From the NCBI RefSeq assembly GCF_011806575.1, contig NZ_JAATOO010000019.1, forward strand, positions 1 through 64,000: DNA of 64,000 nt. The letters run 5' to 3'. Positions 37,054 through 44,887 of this stretch are shown here, piece by piece. The position numbers were made by a program, and so were the translations under genes. Numbering within the stretch: position 1 is the stretch's first letter; every line of letters starts with the position of its first letter. The notes under the pieces are model-generated. The model searched no databases. It was not told the origin of the DNA and worked only from the letters and a program-made list of their open reading frames with translations. Origin of the DNA: Vibrio hepatarius. GTDB lineage: Bacteria > Pseudomonadota > Gammaproteobacteria > Enterobacterales > Vibrionaceae.

Positions 37054-37374
37054 ATGAAAAAGCTATCCATCGCCTTGACCATTTTCTCTGCTCTTGTTTC
37101 ATTACACAGTCATGCTACTGAGTTTGGTAATGCAGAACTCGGCAGAGTGAAAGCGCCAAGCTGCGTATTCTGTCATGGCGCGACTGGCGAAGCGGTTAAC
37201 GCTAGCTACCCCAATCTAAAAAATCAGAACGCCCAGTACCTCTATCAATCAATGAAAGATTACCAACAAGGAAACCGAACTGGTGCTCTCGCCGAAATGA
37301 TGCAAGCGCAACTGTCCAAATTAAACGACCAAGACCTACGCGATATCGCGGCTTACTATTCAAGCCAAGAGTAA
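37054..37374 (+). CDS. Small periplasmic c-type cytochrome
   Basis: A 106-residue class I cytochrome c. A signal peptide (residues 1-21, ending HSHA) is followed by one haem motif CVFCH, a conserved YPNLKNQ, and an axial Met likely in LAEMMQAQL. It resembles the cytochrome c4/c553 subfamily that carries electrons to terminal oxidases or peroxidases in the periplasm. It stands alone after ltaE. Confidence 0.9.
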   Translation: MKKLSIALTIFSALVSLHSHATEFGNAELGRVKAPSCVFCHGATGEAVNASYPNLKNQNAQYLYQSMKDYQQGNRTGALAEMMQAQLSKLNDQDLRDIAAYYSSQE

Positions 37375-37491
37375 ATGCGCTTGTTAATGTAAATGACGGA
37401 ATACTGACAGAACCATTTACCTACGCTGATATCCAAGCACGAACAATAATCTACGCTAATGCCATTGAAGTACTAGTTTAGGAATTGAACG

Positions 37492-38001
37492 ATGAAAGTC
37501 CGTGCTTTGGTTTTGGCTATGGTAGCAACGACTGCTCTATCTGCTTGTAAAGAAGAATCGCCAAAAGTAGCAAACATTACTATGGTGGAATCTGTCACTA
37601 AAACTGTAAAAACACCTTACCAAGAGTGTCTGAACGTGGTTGTCACTAAGAAAGCGGCACCAACAGATGAAAACCGTATCCTCGGTACTGTAGGTGGCGC
37701 AGCAGCAGGTGCAGCGCTAGGCAACCAGATTGGTGGTGGTTCAGGTAAAGTGATCGCGACCGCAGCAGGCACGATTGCAGGCGCACTAGCAGGCCGTGAG
37801 ATTCAAGGCAACATCCAAGACAACAACGTGGTGAGCACAACAGAAAAGCAGTGTCACACTGAATACAAAACTTCAACCTCAGTGATCGGTTACGACGTGA
37901 CGTACGAAATCAAAGGGGTTCCAACCACGGTTCGCTTGGATAAGAAGCCAGCAGGCAAAACGTTCCCAATCCAAGATGGCAAAGTTGTTCTACCACAATA
38001 A
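37492..38001 (+). CDS. Glycine-zipper 2TM lipoprotein
   Basis: A 169-residue lipoprotein: signal peptide with lipobox LSAC (Cys19), a Cys-containing linker and a glycine-zipper 2TM domain (about residues 64-105, GTVGGAAAGAALGNQIGGGSGK). Such SlyB/17-kDa antigen-like proteins sit in the outer membrane. The C-terminal part (YDVTYEIKGVPTTVRLDKKP) resembles an extended surface or periplasmic strand domain. Exact role unknown. Its terminator is repeated 9.4 kb downstream. Confidence 0.85.
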   Translation: MKVRALVLAMVATTALSACKEESPKVANITMVESVTKTVKTPYQECLNVVVTKKAAPTDENRILGTVGGAAAGAALGNQIGGGSGKVIATAAGTIAGALAGREIQGNIQDNNVVSTTEKQCHTEYKTSTSVIGYDVTYEIKGVPTTVRLDKKPAGKTFPIQDGKVVLPQ

Positions 38002-38009
38002 CCACCAGC

Positions 38010-38071
38010 AAAAACAATAAAACTAACAACGTCATAAGCACAAGTCCCTCCGCATGCGGAGGGACTTTTTT
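38010..38071. repeat. Direct repeat copy 1 including a terminator
   Basis: About 62 bases that recur at 47415-47477 in the same orientation with few changes. Shared parts include AAAAACAAT, ACTAACAACGTCATAA, CACAAGTCCCTCCG and CGGAGGGACTTTTTT. The palindromic hairpin at 38042-38067 (13-bp arms) and its T run form the rho-independent terminator of the glycine-zipper gene. The two copies bracket the tricarboxylate island. Confidence 0.85.
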
Positions 38072-38207
38072 ATATCCAAGCTTTCTTTTTGCTGAGTATG
38101 CTCTTAATGCAACCTTGTGTTTAACTTGGATTAGAAAAACAAAGCTCATCGAATAAGAAAGGCTGTGCAATTATCTATTTAACCAGTATTGACCAAACTT
38201 AAAAGTA

Positions 38208-38323
38208 GAAAAACAGCTTAACGTTACATTAAGCTGTGTAAAAAGTGAGGCTGGTTAGCGACGCAAGGAAGGAGATTCGAACCTTGCAATTTTTCTTGGG
38301 CGGACGGATAAATTGCTAACCAG
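38208..38323 (-). ncRNA. Candidate small RNA at left island edge
   Basis: On the minus strand a motif copy (38347-38366) supplies an ATGACA -35-like hexamer, TATAAA follows after 16 bases, and a transcript starting near 38323 would fold as GGCTGGTTAGC/GCTAACCAGCC with an inner GCAAGG/CCTTGC hairpin, ending at a T-tailed terminator (38209-38237). All parts of an sRNA gene are present in order, but expression is not shown. The terminator may instead serve the usp gene, whose stop is 140 bases upstream. Confidence 0.4.
38209..38237 (-). terminator. Minus-strand rho-independent terminator
   Basis: ACAGCTTAA/TTAAGCTGT, a perfect 9-bp stem with a seven-base loop, is followed by TTTTTC on the minus strand. 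It can end the usp-tct transcript and/or the candidate small RNA. Confidence 0.75.
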
Positions 38324-38346
38324 CCATGTTTATAAACTAACAGGCT

Positions 38347-38366
38347 AACCTGTCATCTAACTGACA
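38347..38366 (-). promoter_or_regulatory. Island motif copy A (AAMCTGTCA-N5-CTGACW)
   Basis: AACCTGTCA-TCTAA-CTGACA on the plus strand. By comparison with copies before prpF and tctC, the GGTT end points to the gene being controlled, here the minus-strand candidate small RNA. Likely a binding site of the local TctD-like response regulator. Confidence 0.6.
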
Positions 38367-38375
38367 AAATAAAAA

Positions 38376-39227
38376 TTAACTCATCATCCAAAGCGGAATT
38401 TTAGCGCGAGTGAGCAGCTTTTTAGTCACGCCACCAAAGACTTTTTGATGAAGCTTTTGGTGAGCAAAAGCACCCGAAACAAGAACATCAGCATTGATCT
38501 CCGAAGCAACTTCAATTAGCTGAGAGCCTGTATTCCTAGTTTTGTGAGTAAATGCGATACACTCAACATCTATATCGTGCCATGCCAGATAGCGAGCAAG
38601 ATCTTCCTGTGTTGGCTTGTTGTATAAGTATTTATCACTCGTGACCACGACAACTTGTTTTGCCTTCCTAAGCAAAGGGAGCGCGCTATTGACTGCATTT
38701 GCAGCAGGTTTATCGCCGTTCCATGCAATCACGACCGTCTTGGGTGAGAAGTGAGTTTGTCGCCTTGGCATGATCAATATGGGTTTTCCCCCGTGGGTTA
38801 TTGCCGCCTCAAAACTGACACTGGTTTGCCCATTAAGAGATTGGGGAATAATGATTAGATCTGAAACCTTTCCTCTTTCCGCGACAATTTCCCCACGATA
38901 ACCAAAGATATCATGCCATTTGGCGCTCGTTTGTTGAGAATCGGACGGAGATTCATCAATCCCAAACTTTTGACATAAATGCTCAAAACTTTGCTTATCT
39001 TGGGACATATCATCATTCACATAATCACGAACAATTTTGTCTATTTGGTCATAAAATTTTCTGGAAATCAGGCGCTTTTCACTCGGCATCAGCTTCTCTG
39101 CCCCCACTTGCGCGTGTAACACATCAAGGTGAGCGCTAAAGAATTGAGCCACGTTTAATGCCCCTTCAAGTCGGCACTTACCGTCTTCCTGAGACGCAAA
39201 TGGCATGATAATCGTTTTTATTGACAT
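38376..39227 (-). CDS. Tandem universal stress protein
   Basis: A 283-residue protein of two Usp domains (about 1-150 and 151-283). The second has the ATP-binding pattern VLVSGAFAHQKLHQKVFGGVTKK near the C terminus; the first lacks a clear copy. Usp proteins help survival under starvation or stress. It is the last gene of the island transcript, 12 bases after the tctAB fusion and with AAGGAGAG as ribosome site, so it is made together with the transporter. A link between transporter state and stress is an inference. Confidence 0.85.
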   Translation of the reverse strand: MSIKTIIMPFASQEDGKCRLEGALNVAQFFSAHLDVLHAQVGAEKLMPSEKRLISRKFYDQIDKIVRDYVNDDMSQDKQSFEHLCQKFGIDESPSDSQQTSAKWHDIFGYRGEIVAERGKVSDLIIIPQSLNGQTSVSFEAAITHGGKPILIMPRRQTHFSPKTVVIAWNGDKPAANAVNSALPLLRKAKQVVVVTSDKYLYNKPTQEDLARYLAWHDIDVECIAFTHKTRNTGSQLIEVASEINADVLVSGAFAHQKLHQKVFGGVTKKLLTRAKIPLWMMS

Positions 39228-39239
39228 AACGCTCTCCTT

Positions 39240-41213
39240 TTAGCCCAGCGGCCAAGGTAAAGAAACAGTTTCTTGCAACAGACCAATAGGCAAATCAAGC
39301 AACATTATGTGGGTTAGGCCAAGCAAGAAACCTGAAGCTGCTACCGTCGTTGCAAGTGATCGCCACAAACTCATTCCGGCCTTGTTCATTAAGAATGCAC
39401 AGAAAAAGATCGCAATAGAGATCACATAACCCACTAAGTAACTACCAATTACTAGCCCAGCAATCCAATAAACATAATGCATGATGGACTCTGTATTACT
39501 GTCGTGTGCGTATCCTTGTTCATACTCATTGTCAAAGTAGATAGGGGAACCTTCGGGACGTGTTAATAGCTGTACAACAACGATGGTAGACAACAGCCAC
39601 ATGCCACTTGCTACGGCAATGGGGAATATTCCACCTAAGAAACTTTGTTGATAGCCGTCATAAATACCATAGGCAAAAGCAAAGTTAACCAAAACAGCAA
39701 AGATCACTTGAGGTCGACGAGTTGGCACTTTTGCTGTGGTTTCAACTTCATTACTTTTCTTCATATTTTGACGAATCATTAATATCAGAGAAAGCAACGT
39801 AATCGCACCAATGACCATCACCCCTGGACGAAGTAAAAACCCGATACCATCAAACTGTATCGCTTGGTATAAGTAGGTTTCCATCCCAGCGGAAAGCACA
39901 AAGCCGATTAGAAATGCGGGTCTTGGCCAATCAAACCGCTTCATTAGAACCCCAAGTACACCAATTGCAAGCAAGGAAACTAGATCGGCCAAGTCTCGCG
40001 TAGCTTGGAATGCTGCAAAGCAGATAACCATGACCATAAAAGGAGCTAACAAGGCGTAACGTACTGTGGTTAACTTCGCTACCCAAGGAGAAATCAGCAT
40101 ACACGCTGCAGCACCAAACACATTAGCAAGCGCCAGTGACCAAATAATTGTGTAGGTAACATCAAGGTCGGTACTCACCATCGCAGGACCTGGTTCTAAA
40201 CCAACCAACACCATCCCACCAAGAAACACCGCCATACCACCCGAGCCCGGAATACCAAACAGCAATGTTGGGACTAACCCTCCCCCTTCTTTCGCATTGT
40301 TGGAAGACTCTGGTGCAATAACACCTCTGACATCACCATGACCAAAATTTGGCTTGTCTTTAGTCGTTTGCACCGCGTGGCCATAGGCAATCCAATCCAC
40401 AACACTCCCACCTAAACCAGGCAGAGCTCCGATAATACAACCAATAGCGCTGCAGCGGACGGCAAGCCATTTGTTGGCAAGGAAGTCCTTAACTCCCATG
40501 AGCCAGCCAGAGCCTAACTTACTCGCACTCGAAATCGGTTTGTTCTGGCGTAATAGATCGATAATCTCTGGTAAAGCAAAAATCCCCAGCCCCACGACCA
40601 CCAATGGGATCCCATCCATCAGGTAGAAGTTGCCAAATGTCATTCGATACTCACCAGTCGCTGGGGCACTGCCGACACTGCCTAACAACACACCTAATCC
40701 GCAGGCAGACAATCCTTTAACTAAGCTTTTTCCGGCAAGTGAGCCCACCATGGTTAAACCAAGTAAGGTGAGCATGAAGAGTTCACCTGACCCAAAAGCA
40801 AGAATTACTGGACGAGCAATCAGAACAAAGCCCGTCAGAACCACTGCTCCAAATAACCCTCCGAATAACGAAGAGGCAAAAGCAGCAGACAGGGCGCGAG
40901 CCGCTTGCCCATTTTTGGCCATTGGGAAACCATCTAGAACCGTCGCTTGCGAGCCACTCGAGCCTGGGATCCCCATTAATACGGAGGTAAACGTATCCGA
41001 GGTAGGAATAACGGCGACTAAACCTATTAGCATCGCAAGAGCGGAAACAGGGTCCATGCCGTATAAAAATGGTAGTAACAAAGATAAGCCGGCAATACCT
41101 CCCAATCCAGGGAAGATACCGATTGCAAGACCTAATAACACGCCACCAAGCATATAGCTTAGATGGTGCAAAGTTAAAATTGTCTGCAAAGCGGCAAGTA
41201 ATTCACTAAACAT
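39240..41213 (-). CDS. Fused TctA-TctB tricarboxylate permease
   Basis: A 657-residue membrane protein. Residues 1 to about 490 are a full TctA large subunit with the duplicated signatures GIFPGLGGIAGLSLLLPF and ALPGLGGSVVDWIAYGHA, plus PESSNNAKEGG. Residues about 500-657 form a further four-segment part resembling the small TctB subunit, which is usually a separate gene. The system (tripartite tricarboxylate transporter) uses an ion gradient and the TctC receptor to import carboxylates such as citrate, tartrate or aconitate. The ATG has AGGA. It lies 144 bases after tctC. Confidence 0.87.
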   Translation of the reverse strand: MFSELLAALQTILTLHHLSYMLGGVLLGLAIGIFPGLGGIAGLSLLLPFLYGMDPVSALAMLIGLVAVIPTSDTFTSVLMGIPGSSGSQATVLDGFPMAKNGQAARALSAAFASSLFGGLFGAVVLTGFVLIARPVILAFGSGELFMLTLLGLTMVGSLAGKSLVKGLSACGLGVLLGSVGSAPATGEYRMTFGNFYLMDGIPLVVVGLGIFALPEIIDLLRQNKPISSASKLGSGWLMGVKDFLANKWLAVRCSAIGCIIGALPGLGGSVVDWIAYGHAVQTTKDKPNFGHGDVRGVIAPESSNNAKEGGGLVPTLLFGIPGSGGMAVFLGGMVLVGLEPGPAMVSTDLDVTYTIIWSLALANVFGAAACMLISPWVAKLTTVRYALLAPFMVMVICFAAFQATRDLADLVSLLAIGVLGVLMKRFDWPRPAFLIGFVLSAGMETYLYQAIQFDGIGFLLRPGVMVIGAITLLSLILMIRQNMKKSNEVETTAKVPTRRPQVIFAVLVNFAFAYGIYDGYQQSFLGGIFPIAVASGMWLLSTIVVVQLLTRPEGSPIYFDNEYEQGYAHDSNTESIMHYVYWIAGLVIGSYLVGYVISIAIFFCAFLMNKAGMSLWRSLATTVAASGFLLGLTHIMLLDLPIGLLQETVSLPWPLG

Positions 41214-41357
41214 AATAGAATCCTTGTGAGTTCACAGTGCACGATAGACGGTACATACTTGCAATTGATGTGACCGGGGGTGCTTAGAGAGGAAAACAGC
41301 ACGTCACACTGTTTCCCCTCGTTTATATCTTGTTAAGGGGTGGAATTCTGGAAGAAA

Positions 41358-42473
41358 TTAAAGCCTGGTGTTGTATTTCTGTTTCAGCCAGTTAGCGACC
41401 CATGTTTTGCTCTCTTCATCCAAAGAGAGAATGGCCTCAACCGCTTGTTCAGCCTCCAAACCTGTAAGCTGCTTATAATTCCCTAACATATCTTCAGCTC
41501 GTTGCTGAAAATCAGGGTTTGCCACCAGTTTAGCCATTGATTCACCCCAAGCTTGCTGGATATCTTCCGGAGTCGAGTTAGGTAAGAAGAAAACTTTCTG
41601 CGCGACAAATCCTGCGATAAAAAACGATCGCCAAACTTGAAACCCTTTCGAGCTGTCTATATCACCTTTGGCTAGCTGATATACTTCTCCAAAATGAGGA
41701 ATATCGGGGAAATTTGGATCTCGTTGAAGCTTGCCTTGCTCATCAATAACACCAAAGCTGAATAGTGGAATCGCTTTGCCCTCTTCAACCAGTGGAACGA
41801 CTTTCTTCAAGTATGCAGAGCTCGTTTGTGAATCTAAATTCACTTCACCTCGTTCAAATGCTAAACGTCCAGCCCCACGTCCTTTCATACCAAATACGGC
41901 TTGTACATCAGCGCCAAGTAAATCAAGTGCCAACAGAGGGACTAGATCAATAGTCGTGGCACCTTGGCTGGCATATTTAAATTTCAGCTTGTCCAAATTT
42001 TCGACAAACTGCTCCGCATTTGTTATGCCTTCATCCGGACTAATGTATACCACTCCTCCAGTCGGAGTAGCGAGTACCGCTTTCCAGTCGTTATAGTCAT
42101 ATTTTACGCGTCGGTCATTCAGCAGATAGGTGTACTGTGTCGATGCAGAGCTTGCCAACACATCCAAACCATTGTCTTTTGCACGTCGTGCAAACTGGTT
42201 TGCTCCTTTGGTCGAGCCGCCACCCGGTACATTCTTAATTACAACGACTGGCTCACCAGGAAGATATTGAGTGAAATAAGGGCCAAAAAATCGAGCCCAA
42301 GTATCCGTACCTCCACCTTCTTTATAAGGTACTGTCATTTGAATACGTTCACCTTCAAAACTCACTGAGTTTGCATTCACTGGTGACGTAACACAAAATG
42401 TCATTAACGCAGCGGATGCTAGCTGACCGCTGACGCGTAACATCGTTTTATTAAAGTAGTTGTTAAGCAGCAT
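41358..42473 (-). CDS. TctC-type tricarboxylate receptor
   Basis: A 371-residue periplasmic receptor of the Bug/TctC family. A signal peptide (about 1-35, ending VNA) precedes QMTVPYKEGGGTDTWARF and NVPGGGSTKGANQF, the family loops that hold the carboxylate. It should catch the substrate and deliver it to the TctAB fusion. The start ATG has GAGGAGG. Motif copy B lies 75-94 bases upstream, so this gene probably begins its own transcript (tctC-tctAB-usp). Confidence 0.9.
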   Translation of the reverse strand: MLLNNYFNKTMLRVSGQLASAALMTFCVTSPVNANSVSFEGERIQMTVPYKEGGGTDTWARFFGPYFTQYLPGEPVVVIKNVPGGGSTKGANQFARRAKDNGLDVLASSASTQYTYLLNDRRVKYDYNDWKAVLATPTGGVVYISPDEGITNAEQFVENLDKLKFKYASQGATTIDLVPLLALDLLGADVQAVFGMKGRGAGRLAFERGEVNLDSQTSSAYLKKVVPLVEEGKAIPLFSFGVIDEQGKLQRDPNFPDIPHFGEVYQLAKGDIDSSKGFQVWRSFFIAGFVAQKVFFLPNSTPEDIQQAWGESMAKLVANPDFQQRAEDMLGNYKQLTGLEAEQAVEAILSLDEESKTWVANWLKQKYNTRL

Positions 42474-42547
42474 AGCGCCTCCTCAAATCCTTTATGGCAG
42501 TATTTACTTTGAATCGCATCATTGCGATATGCCCACCGTAAATACTC

Positions 42548-42567
42548 AAACTGTCACCAGACTGACA
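42548..42567 (-). promoter_or_regulatory. Island motif copy B before tctC
   Basis: AAACTGTCA-CCAGA-CTGACA (plus strand), in the 173-bp gap between prpF and tctC, 75-94 bases before the tctC start. The same spacing is seen for copy C before prpF. Confidence 0.65.
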
Positions 42568-42646
42568 CCAATACATTTTTTTAACAAAAGTGATACATAT
42601 TTCTCGAATTTGGCTTAAGTATAAAGCAGGGGGCGAGACGTCATCG

Positions 42647-43711
42647 CTAAGCGATGTAAACATTCCCTTTGAATAATGGTCTTGCGGTTCTTACCAGCGC
42701 AGCTTGGGCGATAACAGGTTCATGTTCGCCTTCAAGCAAAACCATTTTTACATCTATTTTTCCGCTAGGGTGTTCAATCCTCACCGTTTCAGAAGAACCG
42801 CTGGCTTGCTGATGCGTAACCGTTCCTTCGATCAAACTCGCGGCTCCTACACAAATAGCCCCCGTGACCGCGTGACTGGCATGGCAATTATGCGGCACGA
42901 GGTAGCGAGACGTGATGGTGCCGCCATGATGGGGAGGAGAAACAATGGACACCTTAGGGATCACACTTGCGCGCACATCACCTAATCCCATTTTTTCACC
43001 TGCGATAATACGAATAGCTTCTATCTTATCGAGCAATGCCTGATTACTATCGATAACTGATTTCGTTTCATTGCCAATTAGCCCAAGGGATTGAGCCGGA
43101 ATGTGGACCATAGGGACAGCGGCATCAATACACGTTACGTCGATATTATTAATCGTCTCTCGAACTGAGCCCGTAGGGAATAATTTGCCGGTTTTTGAGC
43201 CCCCCACATCAAGAAAGTTGAGAAGGACGGGAGAACCTGTTCCCTGAACCCCATCGATGGCAGTGTCACCGTCAAACTTTAGCGACTTGTTAGGCGTTTC
43301 GGCTGTCACTTCAATAATGGTGTTGGTATTAACGTTCTTAACGCGTACCGTCGTCGTGCCATCAGCTAGTTCGATTAGACCTTTTTCAGACGCGAAAGCG
43401 ATAACACCAGATAAAATATTGCCACAAGAGGGTTTGGTATCGACTATTTTCTCTTCAACACCAACTTGTGCAAAAAGGTAATCCAACTCAGCATCTTCTG
43501 AATCAGAGCGAGAAACAATACCCACCTTACTCGTTAAAGTGGTACCGCCACCAATACCGTTAATTTGTTGGACATCCCCCGAACCCATAATCTGAATCAG
43601 AAGTTGATCTCTTAGTTCTGGAGATTGAGGAAGATCGCTGGCGAGAAAATAAGCACCCTTGGACGTGCCACCACGGATAAGCATGCAAGGGATAAACTGG
43701 GATTGTGTCAT
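42647..43711 (-). CDS. PrpF-family aconitate-type isomerase
   Basis: A 354-residue protein of the PrpF family (diaminopimelate-epimerase fold), which shifts or flips the double bond of compounds such as 2-methylaconitate, trans-aconitate or 4-oxalomesaconate. It begins FIPCMLIRGGTSKGAYF, the family signature, and has the catalytic-Cys loop KPSCGNILSGV and a second-half VPHNCHASHAV. The ATG at 43711 has AAGGAG; a longer reading upstream crosses motif C and is rejected. With a tricarboxylate importer next door, the likely substrate is an unsaturated tricarboxylate. Confidence 0.88.
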   Translation of the reverse strand: MTQSQFIPCMLIRGGTSKGAYFLASDLPQSPELRDQLLIQIMGSGDVQQINGIGGGTTLTSKVGIVSRSDSEDAELDYLFAQVGVEEKIVDTKPSCGNILSGVIAFASEKGLIELADGTTTVRVKNVNTNTIIEVTAETPNKSLKFDGDTAIDGVQGTGSPVLLNFLDVGGSKTGKLFPTGSVRETINNIDVTCIDAAVPMVHIPAQSLGLIGNETKSVIDSNQALLDKIEAIRIIAGEKMGLGDVRASVIPKVSIVSPPHHGGTITSRYLVPHNCHASHAVTGAICVGAASLIEGTVTHQQASGSSETVRIEHPSGKIDVKMVLLEGEHEPVIAQAALVRTARPLFKGNVYIA

Positions 43712-43776
43712 TTTGTGCTCCTTACCATTATTGCCACTTTCAAGTCCGAAAAGTGGTGGTATCAAGCTACAAAATG

Positions 43777-43796
43777 AACCTGTCAAATCGCTGACT
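43777..43796 (-). promoter_or_regulatory. Island motif copy C before prpF
   Basis: AACCTGTCA-AATCG-CTGACT (plus strand), 66-85 bases before the prpF start. Read on the minus strand it contains a perfect TTGACA, and TGATAC follows 16 bases later, so the site overlaps a plausible promoter. Confidence 0.65.
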
Positions 43797-43826
43797 CACG
43801 ACACCATAGGAGCTGGTAATGTCATG

Positions 43827-44885
43827 TCAGTCATAATTTTTTAACGCATTTTCCCATTCCGTAATCACAATCTGCCGTTTACTTTCGTCGGCAAATACAA
43901 GCAAACGTACGTCAAGAGGCAAAGGTTTTAGCTGTTCAGCATACTGCTGGCGCATATATGAAGCCGAGTTAACACTATTAATATCTGTGCGTATCGGCGG
44001 CATATTCGTCTGCTCAGACATCACCCACTGCCCAGAAGACGAAAGTAGATAATCAATAAATTTCTGAGCACCTTGGACATTTTTGGTTGTTCGATTAATA
44101 AGTGCGGTTCGAATGATCACTGGGGTGTAATCACTCATTGATATGATCGTCACATCGTCGTTAAGCTGTTGCCAACTCTGTGCATATGAACCCAGAATGT
44201 TATAAGCCATCACAATCTCACCGGAACTTAAGGCACCTAACATATCTCGTGAGCTGTCAAAAGTACGAGCGTAGTGAAGATTAAATAGCTCAAGAAATTG
44301 CCCATAATTACGAGCTTGCTGGCGCTCAAAGGACCAAAGCAAATATCCAATGCCCACTTTACGAACATCATAAACCCCGATCTTGCCCATAAATTCATCA
44401 CTGTAGCGGCGAATAAACGACATAAGTTCAATCCGATTCGTAGGGATTTGTTTTCCCTCCAAAAACGACTTATTAAACACAATGACCGCCGGCTCAAAAC
44501 TAAAGCCAAACAGTTCATCACGCCACTGGCTCCAATCGGGCAGTAATTCAGATACCTCCGTATTACTGCTGTGATTACGTTCATATTCAAGCGCATAGCC
44601 ATCGTTGACCAACCGCAATTGCAGATGCATCACCGAGCTTATGGTCACATCCGGTTGTGGCTGTTGTTGTTCACGAATATAACGATCAAGGTCTTCGCTG
44701 CTCATCCATCTATATTGGATTTCAATATTCGGATTGCGATCAGAAAAGTCATCGAGAAGTGGTTTCATCTCAGACAAATAAGCCGCCCCAAACACTCTAA
44801 TGAGCTGAGGTTGAGTTTCACTAGCCAAAGCACTCGACAAACACATCCCACATAATGTCGTAAAAAAGAGAAAGCGTTGAAACAT
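43827..44885 (-). CDS. Orphan periplasmic solute-binding protein, likely sensory
   Basis: A 352-residue exported protein: signal peptide (about 1-21, ending ALA) then an extracellular solute-binding fold (IRVFGAAYLSEMKPLLDDF; VIVFNKSFLEGK). No ABC permease or ATPase gene lies nearby. It is encoded two bases after the sensor kinase, so, like PgtC with PgtB, it probably presents the ligand to that kinase. ATG 44885 is chosen because GGAGGAG stands eight bases upstream; an earlier start inside the kinase gene is less likely. Confidence 0.8.
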   Translation of the reverse strand: MFQRFLFFTTLCGMCLSSALASETQPQLIRVFGAAYLSEMKPLLDDFSDRNPNIEIQYRWMSSEDLDRYIREQQQPQPDVTISSVMHLQLRLVNDGYALEYERNHSSNTEVSELLPDWSQWRDELFGFSFEPAVIVFNKSFLEGKQIPTNRIELMSFIRRYSDEFMGKIGVYDVRKVGIGYLLWSFERQQARNYGQFLELFNLHYARTFDSSRDMLGALSSGEIVMAYNILGSYAQSWQQLNDDVTIISMSDYTPVIIRTALINRTTKNVQGAQKFIDYLLSSSGQWVMSEQTNMPPIRTDINSVNSASYMRQQYAEQLKPLPLDVRLLVFADESKRQIVITEWENALKNYD

Positions 44886-44887
44886 AG

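Larger units (their letters stand above)
38072..38375. other. Non-coding left edge of tricarboxylate island
   Basis: 304 bases without a protein gene. In order they hold a minus-strand terminator (38209-38237), a long nested palindrome (38249-38325), a TATAAA box on the minus strand (38329-38334) and a regulatory motif copy (38347-38366). The parts are listed separately. Confidence 0.7.

Noticed and set aside
38249..38325. A tRNA gene on the minus strand, because of the GGTTCGAATC stretch
   Set aside because: There is no D arm or anticodon arm, and the stems do not fit a cloverleaf.
40630..41157. A 175-codon open frame antisense to the tctAB fusion
   Set aside because: Pro/Thr/Asn-rich product with no domain; shadow of the permease gene.
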